Shown here: in pieces, positions 25,757 through 34,531 of the stretch | Layout: every line of letters begins with the position of its first letter | Numbering within the stretch: position 1 is the first letter of the stretch | NCBI RefSeq assembly: GCF_001314875.1 | Contig: NZ_LJZS01000007.1 | Span: 1 to 64,000 of the forward strand | Origin: Halomonas sp. HL-48 | GTDB taxonomy: Bacteria > Pseudomonadota > Gammaproteobacteria > Pseudomonadales > Halomonadaceae | Direction of reading: 5' to 3' | DNA length: 64,000 nucleotides | The notes under the pieces: model-generated | What the model saw: only the letters and a program-made list of their open reading frames with translations | Told to the model about the DNA's origin: nothing | The model's database searches: none | Made by a program: the position numbers and the translations under genes

Positions 25757-26797
25757 CTAGTCGAGCGCGATGCTCAGCGTCTGCCGGGTCTTGCAGGGGT
25801 AGCCGTGGCGCAGGTGAAGGGTGCGCTCGTCGAGGGCCATCACCACCGCGAACAGGGTCTCCATGCGCTCGGCCTCGGGCAGGTCGATGTCGGTGTGCTT
25901 GCAGATCGACATGGGCGCATTGTGGTGGTCGCTCAGTACGTCGAACAGCGCGTTGACGCTGGCCTTGGGCGGTGGGTCGAGCAGCTCATCGAGGCGGCGC
26001 AGGCGCACATGGGAGTCGGGCTTGGGGAAATCGGCGACACAGGCGGTGGCGGCCGCGGCGTAGAGGTGGTTGGTATGGGTTACCCGCCCGCCGCTGGGCT
26101 CGAGTACCCCCGGCGGCCCGGGCTGGACCTCGAAGCCCGCGGCCTGGCCTTTAGCGCTCGCGACCAGAAAGTGCGCCGGTGAAGCGACGCGGTCTTCCGC
26201 GACGATGCGCTGGGCGCTGGTGAAACCGTCGCTCTCGAGAAGTTTGCGCAGGGCGACGTGGATCGGCAGGCCGTCGCCGCAGGTCTGCGAGCGGATGGCG
26301 TTGAGACACACGCCGAGGCCGTGGGCGTTGAGGCCGATCTTGGCCAGCATCCCGGCCTCGCCAACGCTGACCAGCGGCGGGGCGTCGTCGCCCTCTATGT
26401 GCAGTACTACCACGTTGTCGAGCTGGTCGAGACGCCAGTCCCAGTTCTGAGCCAGCCATTGGCGACCCTGCTGGTAGAGCGAGAAGGCGGAACAGCCGCC
26501 GCTGGCTTGGGTTAGTGAGATCTCGCTGCGGCAGTTGAGGGTGAGGATGTCGTCGCGCTGCAGATCGGCGCCCTCGGCAATGCCCTCGAGCTCATCCAGA
26601 ATCGCCGGAAAGCCGCGTTCGATAGCCGGTATAAAGCGCCGCGCCGCCTGCCGGGCGGCGGCCCAGTCGAGGCCTACAAAGTCTTGAAACAGCCGGTCAT
26701 AGACCTCAATGCTGCGCTGAATCTGTGCGGCATGGCGCTGGCCATGGGCCACACCAATGGCATGGCGGCTACCACGTAGGTGGGTTACGTCGAGCAT
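25757..26797 (-). CDS. C45 family autoproteolytic acyltransferase/hydrolase
   Basis: A 346-residue Ntn-hydrolase of the acyl-CoA:6-aminopenicillanate acyltransferase (peptidase C45) type. In that family the chain cleaves itself in front of a Cys that then becomes the N-terminal nucleophile. The likely residue is Cys102 in ASGGCSAFSL, after the typical LTLNCRSEI strand and before the AQNWDW motif. The following blocks, GLNAHGLGVCLNAI and NHLYAA, also match the family. Bacterial members are mostly unassigned amidases or acyltransferases. No signal peptide is evident. It is divergent from the ast operon across 248 bases. Confidence 0.85.
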   Translation of the reverse strand: MLDVTHLRGSRHAIGVAHGQRHAAQIQRSIEVYDRLFQDFVGLDWAAARQAARRFIPAIERGFPAILDELEGIAEGADLQRDDILTLNCRSEISLTQASGGCSAFSLYQQGRQWLAQNWDWRLDQLDNVVVLHIEGDDAPPLVSVGEAGMLAKIGLNAHGLGVCLNAIRSQTCGDGLPIHVALRKLLESDGFTSAQRIVAEDRVASPAHFLVASAKGQAAGFEVQPGPPGVLEPSGGRVTHTNHLYAAAATACVADFPKPDSHVRLRRLDELLDPPPKASVNALFDVLSDHHNAPMSICKHTDIDLPEAERMETLFAVVMALDERTLHLRHGYPCKTRQTLSIALD

Positions 26798-27045
26798 GTG
26801 GCGTGCTCCTCAGGGAGGGGATTTGCTCAAGCCTACCGCGAACAGCGTTGAAGTGCAGGGGGCTTGGGTATGCAGGGTCACTGATACCGTGAGGTGAGCA
26901 AGGATGGATAATAGAGTGTTACAAAAAATGAGGGCGCCAGTTAAATGCTGCTTTTCATAATTTGCCGTCCCATTGCTGAAAGCAGTTACCCTATTCGGCC
27001 CCTTATACTGTTTTCATTCCCTTACTCCACTGGAGGTAGCGTCCC

Positions 27046-28260
27046 ATGAGCCACACCCCAAGCCGTCAGGATTTCGATCACTACATGGCGCCCAACTACT
27101 CGCCGCAGCAGGTCATTCCGGTGCGTGGCGAAGGCAGCCGCTTGTGGGACCAGGAGGGGCGTGAATATATCGATTTCGCCGGGGGCATCGCGGTCAATTC
27201 CCTGGGCCATTGCCACCCGGTGTTGGTCAACGCCCTCAAGACGCAGGGCGAAAAGCTGTGGCATCTCTCCAATGTGTTTACCAACGAGCCTGCGCTCAAG
27301 CTGGCCAAGGCGCTGGTCGAGCGAACCTTTGCCGACAAGGCTTTTTTGTGTTCGTCCGGGGGTGAAGCCAACGAAGCCGCGCTGAAGCTGGCGCGCCGCT
27401 GGGCGGTGGATCACCACGGCGAGTACAAGGACAAGATCATCTCGTTCTCTCAGTCCTTTCACGGGCGCACCTTCTTTACCGTAAGCGTGGGCGGCCAACC
27501 CAAGTACTCCCAGGGCTTTGGCCCGGTGCCGGGGGGCATTCTGCACGCCACCTACAACGATCTGGAAAGCGTGCGCAAGCTGGTCGGCGACGACACCTGC
27601 GCGATCATGGTCGAGCCCATGCAGGGCGAGGGCGGTATCGTGCCCGGCACGCAGGACTTCCTCCAGGGGCTGCGCGACCTGTGCGACGAACACCAGGCGC
27701 TTTTGATCTTTGACGAGGTGCAAACCGGCGTGGGTCGCAGCGGCGAGCTCTACGCCTACAAGAATTACGGTATTACCCCGGATATTCTCACTAGCGCCAA
27801 ATCCCTGGGCGGCGGCTTCCCCGTAGGGGCTATGCTGGCGACCGATGCGGTGGCTAAATCCTTGGCAATCGGCACCCACGGCTCGACTTACGGCGGTAAC
27901 GCCTTGGCTTCGGCGGTGGCGCTTGCGGCGGTCGAGTTCATCGACACCCCCGAGGTGCTCGCGGGGGTCAGGAAACGCCACGATCTGTTCCGCGAGCACC
28001 TGGAGACCATCAATCGCAAACACGGCGTGTTCAAGGAGATCCGCGGCATGGGGCTGCTGATGGGGGCGCAAATGTCCGATGCCTTCGAGGGCCGCGCCAA
28101 AGATATACTGCCGCTGGCCATCGAAGAAGGCCTGATGGTGCTGATTGCCGGCCCTAATGTACTGCGCATGGCGCCGTCGCTGGTGATTCCCGAGGCGGAC
28201 ATTGCGGAAGGCATGGCCCGTCTGGAGCGTGCCATCGAACGGTTGGTTGCGACCGAATGA
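27046..28260 (+). CDS. astC: Succinylornithine/acetylornithine aminotransferase (AstC/AruC)
   Basis: A 404-residue class III PLP aminotransferase, third step of the arginine succinyltransferase (AST) pathway: succinylornithine plus 2-oxoglutarate gives succinylglutamate semialdehyde plus glutamate. The same enzyme can serve arginine synthesis as ArgD. The PLP lysine lies in [14 protein letters not shown], the phosphate-binding region is [15 protein letters not shown], and the Asp of [14 protein letters not shown] contacts the ring. TGGAGGTAGCGTCCC gives a good ribosome site. It leads the operon astC-aruF-aruG-astD-astB. A -10-like TATACT occurs at 27004, but no convincing -35 or sigma-54 site was found. 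Confidence 0.95.
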   Translation: MSHTPSRQDFDHYMAPNYSPQQVIPVRGEGSRLWDQEGREYIDFAGGIAVNSLGHCHPVLVNALKTQGEKLWHLSNVFTNEPALKLAKALVERTFADKAFLCSSGGEANEAALKLARRWAVDHHGEYKDKIISFSQSFHGRTFFTVSVGGQPKYSQGFGPVPGGILHATYNDLESVRKLVGDDTCAIMVEPMQGEGGIVPGTQDFLQGLRDLCDEHQALLIFDEVQTGVGRSGELYAYKNYGITPDILTSAKSLGGGFPVGAMLATDAVAKSLAIGTHGSTYGGNALASAVALAAVEFIDTPEVLAGVRKRHDLFREHLETINRKHGVFKEIRGMGLLMGAQMSDAFEGRAKDILPLAIEEGLMVLIAGPNVLRMAPSLVIPEADIAEGMARLERAIERLVATE

Positions 28261-28298
28261 GCGAGCCGCACGCAGCCACACCACAGGGGGCGTTGAGG

Positions 28299-29363
28299 AT
28301 GCTGGTAATTCGACCGGTGAAAATGGCGGACCTGCCGGCGCTTGAGCAGCTGGCCGAGCACGCGGTACCCAGACTCACCAACCTGCCCGCCAACCGCGAG
28401 CGGCTTGAGGAGCGTATCGCGCGTTCTGAAGCCGCCTTCAACGACGAGGTGGAGTTCCCTGGCAACGAGCATTATACGTTTGTGCTGGCCGACGATACCC
28501 GCGATGAAGTGCTGGGCACAGCCACCATTCGTGCCCAGGCGGGCGCCAACGAGGCGTATTACACCTACCGTCAGGAAACGCTGATTCATGCGTCGCAGCA
28601 GCTCAATGTGCGCCGCGAGGTGCAAACCCTGGCGCTATCCCACGAAGTCTCGGATGCCACGCTGCTCTGCGCGCTGTCGCTCAACCCCCGCTACAAGGGC
28701 ACCAGCGCGGAAAGCCTGCTGCGTCGAGCGCGGCTGATGTTTATCGCCCAGTACCCGGAGCGTTTTTCGCGCATCCTCGCCGTGGCGTTTCCCGGCTACC
28801 TGGACACGCGCAGCGAATCACCGTTCTGGGAAAGCGTCGGCCGGCACTTTTTTGCGCGCAGTTTTCAGGAGATGAACCACATTGCCGGGGTACGCTCGAA
28901 AAGCTTTATCGCTGAAGTGATGCCCCAGTTCCCGCTCTATTTGCCGCTGCTAACGCCCCAGGCGCGGGCGGCGATTGGTCGTGAACACCCCGCCCACGAA
29001 GAAGCCCTGGAAGAAATGCTGGCGGAAGGTTTCGTGCGTTCCCGCCACGTGGATATTTTCGATGCCGGGCCGATCGTCAAGACCGAGCGCGAGCAGCTGG
29101 AAACGTTTCGGCGCGCCGCCTGGCACCCGGTGCGACTTCGCCCCGAGCATGCCTTGCCCGATGCGGAGCCGGCGATGATAGCCAACCAGAAGCTGGGCGG
29201 CTTTCGCTGCATCGTGGCGCGCTATGCGCTGTCGCCCACCGGTCAACTGATGCTGTCGCCCGAGCATGCCGAGCGCCTGGGTGTTGAAGAGGGCCGCGCG
29301 GTGCTGGCCGCGCCGTTAACCCTGCCGAGCGCGGTGGACGCCCTCGATGAAGGAGAAATGTAA
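28299..29363 (+). CDS. aruF: Arginine/ornithine N-succinyltransferase subunit alpha (AruF)
   Basis: A subunit of the enzyme that transfers succinyl from succinyl-CoA to the alpha-amino group of arginine (and ornithine), the first AST step. The N-terminus MLVIRPVKMADLPALEQLA and the central RYKGTSAESLLRRARLMFIA and PFWESVGRHFF blocks are family signatures. The longer ORF begins at ATG 28257, overlapping the astC stop. ATG 28299 has AGGGGG eight bases upstream and matches the usual N-terminus, giving 354 residues. It is paired with the following gene. As in Pseudomonas, AruF and AruG are thought to form a mixed oligomer. Confidence 0.93.
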   Translation: MLVIRPVKMADLPALEQLAEHAVPRLTNLPANRERLEERIARSEAAFNDEVEFPGNEHYTFVLADDTRDEVLGTATIRAQAGANEAYYTYRQETLIHASQQLNVRREVQTLALSHEVSDATLLCALSLNPRYKGTSAESLLRRARLMFIAQYPERFSRILAVAFPGYLDTRSESPFWESVGRHFFARSFQEMNHIAGVRSKSFIAEVMPQFPLYLPLLTPQARAAIGREHPAHEEALEEMLAEGFVRSRHVDIFDAGPIVKTEREQLETFRRAAWHPVRLRPEHALPDAEPAMIANQKLGGFRCIVARYALSPTGQLMLSPEHAERLGVEEGRAVLAAPLTLPSAVDALDEGEM

Positions 29364-30394
29364 TGCGCATTCGACCCATTGCCCGGGACGATCTGGATGG
29401 GCTTCAGGCGCTTGCGCAGCAGGCCGGAGTGGGGTTTACCTCGCTGCCGGATAACCGTGAGTTCCTGGCCGGCAAGATTGAGGCCGCTGCCCGCGCCTTT
29501 GAAGAGCGCACCCCGGTGGATGACCGGCTCTACTTCTTCGTGCTCGAAGACGAAGACAACGGCGAGCTCGCTGGCTGCTGCGCCATTGAAGGCCAGGTCG
29601 GTCGCGAAGTGCCGTTTTACAACTATCGGCTGGGCACCCTGGCGCACTCATCGGTGCAGCTGGACCTGCACCGCACCATCGATACGCTGTTTTTAAGCTC
29701 CGACCACACCGGCGATGCCGAAGTGTGTTCGCTGTTTCTGCGCCCGGAATACCGTGGCGAGGCCAACAGACACCTGCGCAACGGTGCGCTGCTCTCCAAG
29801 GCGCGCTGGCTGTTCATCGCCCAGTTCCGTGACCGCTTCCCCGACAAGGTGCTTGCGGAAATGCGCGGCGTATTCGACGAGCACAACACCAGCCCCTTCT
29901 GGGAAAGCCTGGGCAAGCACTTTTTCCCCATGGACTTCAATGAAGCCGACCGCCTGACCGGCCTGGGGCAAAAGAGCTTTATCGGCGAGCTGATGCCCAA
30001 GTTTCCGATCTATACCACCTTCATGTCGGAAGAGGCGCGGGCCTGCATTGGCCAGGTGCATCGCCATACCCGCCCGGCGCTGGAAATGCTCAAGAAAGAA
30101 GGGCTGCGCTGGGAAGGCTACATCGATATCTTCGACGGCGGCCCGACGGTAGAAGCCTATATCGACGATGTGCGCGCGATTCGTAATTCCCGGCTCTGCC
30201 AGGTGGAAGTAGCCGATAACGCCGCCGACGAGAGCATCAGCCGCTGGCTGGCCGCGACCTCCGACATGCTCAGCTTTACGGCCAGTTGGATAGGCCGCGC
30301 GCCCACCCCCGACAACACCATTGTGCTTAGCCAGCAAGAAGCCAAACGCCTCGGGGTCACCACCGGTGACCAGATCCGCTTGTTGGAAACCTAA
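29363..30394 (+). CDS. aruG: Arginine N-succinyltransferase subunit beta (AruG/AstA)
   Basis: A 343-residue paralogue of the preceding gene, catalysing the same succinyl transfer. It starts MRIRPIARDDLDGLQALAQ and contains FLRPEYRGEANRHLRNGALLSKARWLFIAQF, PFWESLGKHFFPMDFNEAD and GYIDIFDGGPTVEA, all conserved in AstA. AAGGAGAAATGTA precedes ATG 29363, which overlaps the aruF stop (TAATG), so translation is coupled. The tandem pair is the arrangement known from Pseudomonas, unlike the single astA of enterobacteria. Confidence 0.94.
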   Translation: MRIRPIARDDLDGLQALAQQAGVGFTSLPDNREFLAGKIEAAARAFEERTPVDDRLYFFVLEDEDNGELAGCCAIEGQVGREVPFYNYRLGTLAHSSVQLDLHRTIDTLFLSSDHTGDAEVCSLFLRPEYRGEANRHLRNGALLSKARWLFIAQFRDRFPDKVLAEMRGVFDEHNTSPFWESLGKHFFPMDFNEADRLTGLGQKSFIGELMPKFPIYTTFMSEEARACIGQVHRHTRPALEMLKKEGLRWEGYIDIFDGGPTVEAYIDDVRAIRNSRLCQVEVADNAADESISRWLAATSDMLSFTASWIGRAPTPDNTIVLSQQEAKRLGVTTGDQIRLLET

Positions 30395-30430
30395 GCACCG
30401 CATTTGTTCGGTAATGTCCAGGAGACAACC

Positions 30431-31903
30431 ATGCACGCCCAACAGCAGCAACTGATCAACGGCGCCTGGGTAGCGGGCGAAGCCGATACGCTGACCAAGC
30501 GCGACCCGGTTTCCGCGTCGCTGCTATGGCAGGGCGCCGAGGCCTCGAGCGAGCAGGTCGCCGCCGCGGTGAACGCGGCACGCGGCGCTTTCCCCAACTG
30601 GGCGCGCACGCCGTTTGCCGAACGCCAGGCGCTGGTCGAGCGTTTTGTCGAGGTGCTGACCGCCCGCCGCGAAGATCTGGCCGTGGCGATTGCCTCCGAG
30701 ACCGGCAAGCCGCTCTGGGAAGCACGCACCGAAGCGGGGGCGATGATCGGTAAAGTGGCGCTTTCCTTGAAGGCCTATCACGAGCGCACCGGCGAGCGCG
30801 AAAAAACGGTCGGCAGTGCAAAGGCCGTGCTGCGTCACCGTCCCCACGGCGTGATGGCGGTGTTTGGGCCCTACAATTTCCCCGGCCACCTGCCCAACGG
30901 CCATATGGTGCCTGCGCTGCTGGCGGGTAATACCGTGGTCTTCAAACCCAGCGACCAGACGCCGCTCACCGCCGATCTAACCCTGCAATGCTGGCTGGAA
31001 GCCGGGCTGCCCGCTGGGGTGATTAACTTGGTCCAGGGCGGCGTCGCGGTAGGTCAGGCGCTGGCGGGTAATCCGGCTATTGATGGTCTGCTGTTTACCG
31101 GCAGCGCCAAGGTGGGCGGCATGCTCCACCAGCAGTTTGCCGGGCAGTTAGATAAAATTCTGGCGTTGGAACTGGGGGGCAACAACCCGCTGGTAGTCAA
31201 AGACGTGCCCGATGAACGCGCGGCGGTGCTGGCAATTTTGCAGTCGGCGTTTCTATCCGGCGGCCAGCGTTGTACCTGTGCGCGGCGCTTAATGGTGCCG
31301 GTAGGCGCAGTGGGCGATCGATTGATCGATGCGCTCTCTGAGGCGATCACCAAGCTACATATAGCGGGCCCGTTTGAGGAGGAGCCCGCACCGTTCTACG
31401 CCGGTTTGGTCAGCGTGGCCGCCGCCGATGGCCTGCTCAAAGCCCAGGATGATCTGGAAGCGCTGGGCGGCACGGTGATCAATCGCATGCAGCGCCTGGA
31501 GGAGGGTACCAGCCTGTTAAGTCCTGCGCTGATTGACGTCACCGGCCTGGACGTGCCCGACGAAGAGCACTTCGGTCCGCTGCTCAAGATCCACCGCTAC
31601 GGCGATTGGGACGAAGCGCTACGGCTTGCCAACGACACCCGTTACGGGCTTTCCGCCGGGCTGATTGGCGGCGAGCAGGCCGATTGGGACGACTTCCTGC
31701 TGCGCATTCGCGCCGGGATCGTCAACTGGAACCGCCAGACTACCGGCGCTTCCGGCGATGCGCCCTTCGGCGGCGTGGGCGACAGTGGCAACCATCGCCC
31801 CAGCGCCTACTATGCGGCGGATTACTGCGCCTACCCGGTGGCCTCCATGGAAGCCGATAGCCTGGAAATGCCCGACACCCTGCCACCGGGAGTCAATTTA
31901 TGA
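30431..31903 (+). CDS. astD: Succinylglutamate-semialdehyde dehydrogenase (AstD)
   Basis: A 490-residue aldehyde dehydrogenase that oxidises N-succinylglutamate 5-semialdehyde with NAD+ in the fourth AST step. Visible are [23 protein letters not shown] (AstD-specific; most ALDHs read PWNFP), the NAD loop FTGSAKVGG, the general base Glu in ALELGGNNP, and the nucleophile cysteine in [11 protein letters not shown]. The track start at 30404 is a TTG. ATG 30431, directly after CAGGAGACAACC, is preferred. The gene overlaps astB by four bases (ATGA). Confidence 0.95.
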   Translation: MHAQQQQLINGAWVAGEADTLTKRDPVSASLLWQGAEASSEQVAAAVNAARGAFPNWARTPFAERQALVERFVEVLTARREDLAVAIASETGKPLWEARTEAGAMIGKVALSLKAYHERTGEREKTVGSAKAVLRHRPHGVMAVFGPYNFPGHLPNGHMVPALLAGNTVVFKPSDQTPLTADLTLQCWLEAGLPAGVINLVQGGVAVGQALAGNPAIDGLLFTGSAKVGGMLHQQFAGQLDKILALELGGNNPLVVKDVPDERAAVLAILQSAFLSGGQRCTCARRLMVPVGAVGDRLIDALSEAITKLHIAGPFEEEPAPFYAGLVSVAAADGLLKAQDDLEALGGTVINRMQRLEEGTSLLSPALIDVTGLDVPDEEHFGPLLKIHRYGDWDEALRLANDTRYGLSAGLIGGEQADWDDFLLRIRAGIVNWNRQTTGASGDAPFGGVGDSGNHRPSAYYAADYCAYPVASMEADSLEMPDTLPPGVNL

Positions 31904-33255
31904 ACACGGCGGCCATCAGCAACGTCCAGGAAGTCAATTTCGACGGCCTGGTCGGTCCGACCCATAACTACTCGGGCCTGGCCGTGGGTAACGTGGCCTC
32001 GATGAGCCACGGCGGCCTGGTGTCCAATCCCAAGGAAGGCGCGCTTCAGGGGCTTTTAAAAATGAAGTCGCTGATGGACGCCGGCTACGCCCAGGGTGTA
32101 CTGCCTCCCCAGCAGAGGCCGGACATTGGCGCACTGCGCGATCTGGGCTTTAGCGGCAGCAACCGTGAGGTGCTGGCCCGTGCTGCCAAAGAGGCACCGC
32201 AGCTGCTGCGTGCGGTCTGCTCGGCGTCCAGCATGTGGACCGCCAACGCGGGTATGATGACGCCCAGCCTGGACGCGACGGACGGCCGGGTGCATTTTAC
32301 GCCAGCTAATCTTCAGTCCAGCTTTCACCGCTATTTAGAACCGCAAACCACCGGCCGCGTGCTCCAGGCAATCTTCCGCGACGAACGGCACTTCGCGCAC
32401 CACCCGGTGCTGCCCGCTACCCCCGCCTTTGCCGATGAAGGCGCGGCCAATCACACCCGGTTATGCGGTGAATACGGCGAGCCAGGCGTTCACCTGTTTG
32501 TGTATGGCCGCCAGGCGTTTGGCGGTGAAAAAGAGCCAAAACGCTATCCTGCAAGGCAAACTCTGGAAGCCAGCCAGGCGGTGGCGCGCCAGCATGGGCT
32601 GACGGAGGCACAAACCGTCTTTGCCCAGCAGCATCCGGAGGCCATCGACGCGGGCGTTTTCCACAACGACGTGATTGCCGTGGGCAACGGGCCCGTGCTG
32701 CTCTACCACGAAATGGCCTTCCTGGATGAAGAGGGCACGCTCGATGAGCTGCGCGCCAAAATGGCCACGCCGTTAATTCCCGTGCGGGTCCCCGTAGAGG
32801 CGGTGAGCATGGAAGACGCCGTGGCGTCGTATCTGTTCAACTCGCAACTGCTCTCCAACCCGGATGGCACCATGACCCTGGTCGTGCCCGGCGAATGCCA
32901 GGAGCGCGAGGCGGTATGGCGCACCATTCAAGATTCGCTGCTGGCGGGTAATAATCCGATCAGTGAGGTGATCGTAAAGGACGTCAAGCAGAGCATGCGC
33001 AACGGCGGCGGCCCCGCCTGCCTGCGACTGCGCGTGGTTCTTTCCGAGACAGAGCGAGCAGCGCTAACCGGCCGCGTGCTGCTCACCGATGCGCTCTATG
33101 ATGAGCTGACAGCCTGGGTGGAGCGCCATTATCGCGACCGCTTAGCCCCTGATGATCTAGCCGATCCAGCGCTGGCGGAAGAGTCTCTCACCGCGCTGGA
33201 CGAACTGACGCAGTTGTTAAAGATTGGCTCGGTTTATCCGTTTCAGTTGGGCTAG
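31900..33255 (+). CDS. astB: N-succinylarginine dihydrolase (AstB)
   Basis: A 451-residue enzyme of the amidinotransferase-like beta/alpha propeller fold that converts succinylarginine to succinylornithine, two ammonia and CO2. Family marks are [19 protein letters not shown] at the start, the histidine in [11 protein letters not shown], and the nucleophile cysteine near the end in [13 protein letters not shown]. It is the last gene of the operon and is followed by a terminator. The fifth pathway gene, astE (succinylglutamate desuccinylase), is not in this window. Confidence 0.96.
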   Translation: MNTAAISNVQEVNFDGLVGPTHNYSGLAVGNVASMSHGGLVSNPKEGALQGLLKMKSLMDAGYAQGVLPPQQRPDIGALRDLGFSGSNREVLARAAKEAPQLLRAVCSASSMWTANAGMMTPSLDATDGRVHFTPANLQSSFHRYLEPQTTGRVLQAIFRDERHFAHHPVLPATPAFADEGAANHTRLCGEYGEPGVHLFVYGRQAFGGEKEPKRYPARQTLEASQAVARQHGLTEAQTVFAQQHPEAIDAGVFHNDVIAVGNGPVLLYHEMAFLDEEGTLDELRAKMATPLIPVRVPVEAVSMEDAVASYLFNSQLLSNPDGTMTLVVPGECQEREAVWRTIQDSLLAGNNPISEVIVKDVKQSMRNGGGPACLRLRVVLSETERAALTGRVLLTDALYDELTAWVERHYRDRLAPDDLADPALAEESLTALDELTQLLKIGSVYPFQLG

Positions 33256-33277
33256 GGGATACGCCCGGCCTGAAACC

Positions 33278-33309
33278 AAAACGCCAGGGCGGCTGCCTTG
33301 GCGTTTTGT
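33278..33309 (+). terminator. Rho-independent terminator of the ast operon
   Basis: AAAACGCCA and TGGCGTTTT form a nine-base stem. A GGGC...GCCT inner pairing extends it, so the hairpin is nearly continuous, and the descending arm ends in TTTT. It is 22 bases beyond the astB stop. Confidence 0.85.
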
Positions 33310-33357
33310 CCTCTATGCGTTCAAACTATCCCCGCAGGCTAAAACGCAGAGAGCTGT

Positions 33358-33783
33358 ATGGACGCCATTATTCAGCGAACTGACGACAAGGCGTTCGCGG
33401 AAAGCATTATTCGTCAAAACATGACGGCCTACTATCAGCAGTTGGATATGCACTGGGACCCCGTCTTGTTCGATAAAGACTGGCGCGAGCTAGACAGTTA
33501 CGCGTTGGTTATCAACGCTTGCCAAGTGGGTTTGTTGTGCATCAATCACGATGAAAACGCCTACTATATCCGCGAACTGCAAATTGATCCGCAGTGGCAG
33601 CGCCAAGGGTTAGGTGAAGCAGCCATACGCCACGTGATGGACATCGCCCAACGCGCAGGGATTCACCGGGTCCGGCTCCGAGTATTCTGTATCAATCCCG
33701 CCTTGGCGCTTTATGAGCGGATGGGGTTTCGCATTTGTAAAACACAGGGCAATACTCACTACATGGAGCGGCGTATCCTTTAA
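33358..33783 (+). CDS. GNAT family N-acetyltransferase
   Basis: A 141-residue single-domain acetyltransferase. Motif A reads IRELQIDPQWQRQGLGEAAIRHVM (Q/R-x-x-G-x-G/A loop that binds acetyl-CoA pyrophosphate). Motif B contains RVFCINPALALYERMGFRIC, the common N-x-x-A-x-x-x-Y-x-x-x-G-F pattern. The substrate is unknown and could be a small molecule or a protein amino group. It lies 48 bases after the ast terminator, so it is likely expressed independently, and 36 bases before bluB. Confidence 0.88.
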   Translation: MDAIIQRTDDKAFAESIIRQNMTAYYQQLDMHWDPVLFDKDWRELDSYALVINACQVGLLCINHDENAYYIRELQIDPQWQRQGLGEAAIRHVMDIAQRAGIHRVRLRVFCINPALALYERMGFRICKTQGNTHYMERRIL

Positions 33784-33819
33784 CGACAATCCCCATCAGT
33801 AAAAGGCCCGATCAGCACG

Positions 33820-34497
33820 ATGACCACCTCGAACCAGCGTTTTTCCGATGCCGAGCGGCGTGGCCTTTACCGCGCCATCTTTGAGCGGCGCGATGTGCGC
33901 GCGCAGTTTCTGCCCGACCCGATTCCCAAGGATGTGCTGACCCGCCTGTTGGAGGCGGCACACCACGCGCCGTCCGTGGGGTTTATGCAGCCCTGGGATT
34001 TCATCGTGATTGAAAGTCGCGACGTCCGGGAAGCGGTGCTGGCATTGTTCGAGCAGGAGAACCAGAAGGCCGCAGAGCGCTTTGAAGGCGAACGTAAAGA
34101 GCATTATCGCAGCCTTAAGCTGCAAGGGATTATGGAAAGCCCGCTGAACCTTTGCATTACCTGCGATCGCAGCCGTGGCGGGCCCCATGTGCTGGGGCGC
34201 AATAGCATTGTGGAAACCGACCTGTTCAGCACCTGTTTAGCCGTGCAAAACCTCTGGCTGGCGGCGCGGGCAGAAGGCATTGGCGTTGGCTGGGTGAGTA
34301 TTCTCGACCAGGCGCAGCTAAGCGAGGCATTAAACCTGCCAGAGCACGTTTACCCGCTGGCGTATCTCTGCCTTGGCTACGTGAGCGAGTTTTTAGACCA
34401 GCCGGAACTTGAAGCCAAGGGCTGGCGCGCTCGTCTGCCATTAAGTGATTTGGTGCATAGCGATCAGTGGGGTCAGCCACGAGGCAGCGGCTGGTGA
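33820..34497 (+). CDS. bluB: 5,6-dimethylbenzimidazole synthase BluB
   Basis: A 225-residue nitroreductase-fold enzyme that destroys reduced FMN with oxygen to make 5,6-dimethylbenzimidazole, the lower ligand of vitamin B12. The start RRGLYRAIFERRDVRAQFL, the AAHHAPSVGFMQPWDFIVI segment, the Asp in LCITCDRSRGG and the SIVETDLFSTCLAVQNLWLAA block are BluB features that distinguish it from ordinary nitroreductases. No cobalamin gene or B12 riboswitch is adjacent. Its end is 35 bases from the end of a convergent diguanylate cyclase gene. Confidence 0.93.
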   Translation: MTTSNQRFSDAERRGLYRAIFERRDVRAQFLPDPIPKDVLTRLLEAAHHAPSVGFMQPWDFIVIESRDVREAVLALFEQENQKAAERFEGERKEHYRSLKLQGIMESPLNLCITCDRSRGGPHVLGRNSIVETDLFSTCLAVQNLWLAARAEGIGVGWVSILDQAQLSEALNLPEHVYPLAYLCLGYVSEFLDQPELEAKGWRARLPLSDLVHSDQWGQPRGSGW

Positions 34498-34531
34498 CAT
34501 GCGTTTACAAGGGCGTCCACTTTGTCGTGCC

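Noticed and set aside
26798-27045. Sigma-54 promoter before astC
   Set aside because: E. coli ast uses sigma-54, but no GG-N10-GC element with flanking consensus was found. Only an isolated TATACT was seen.
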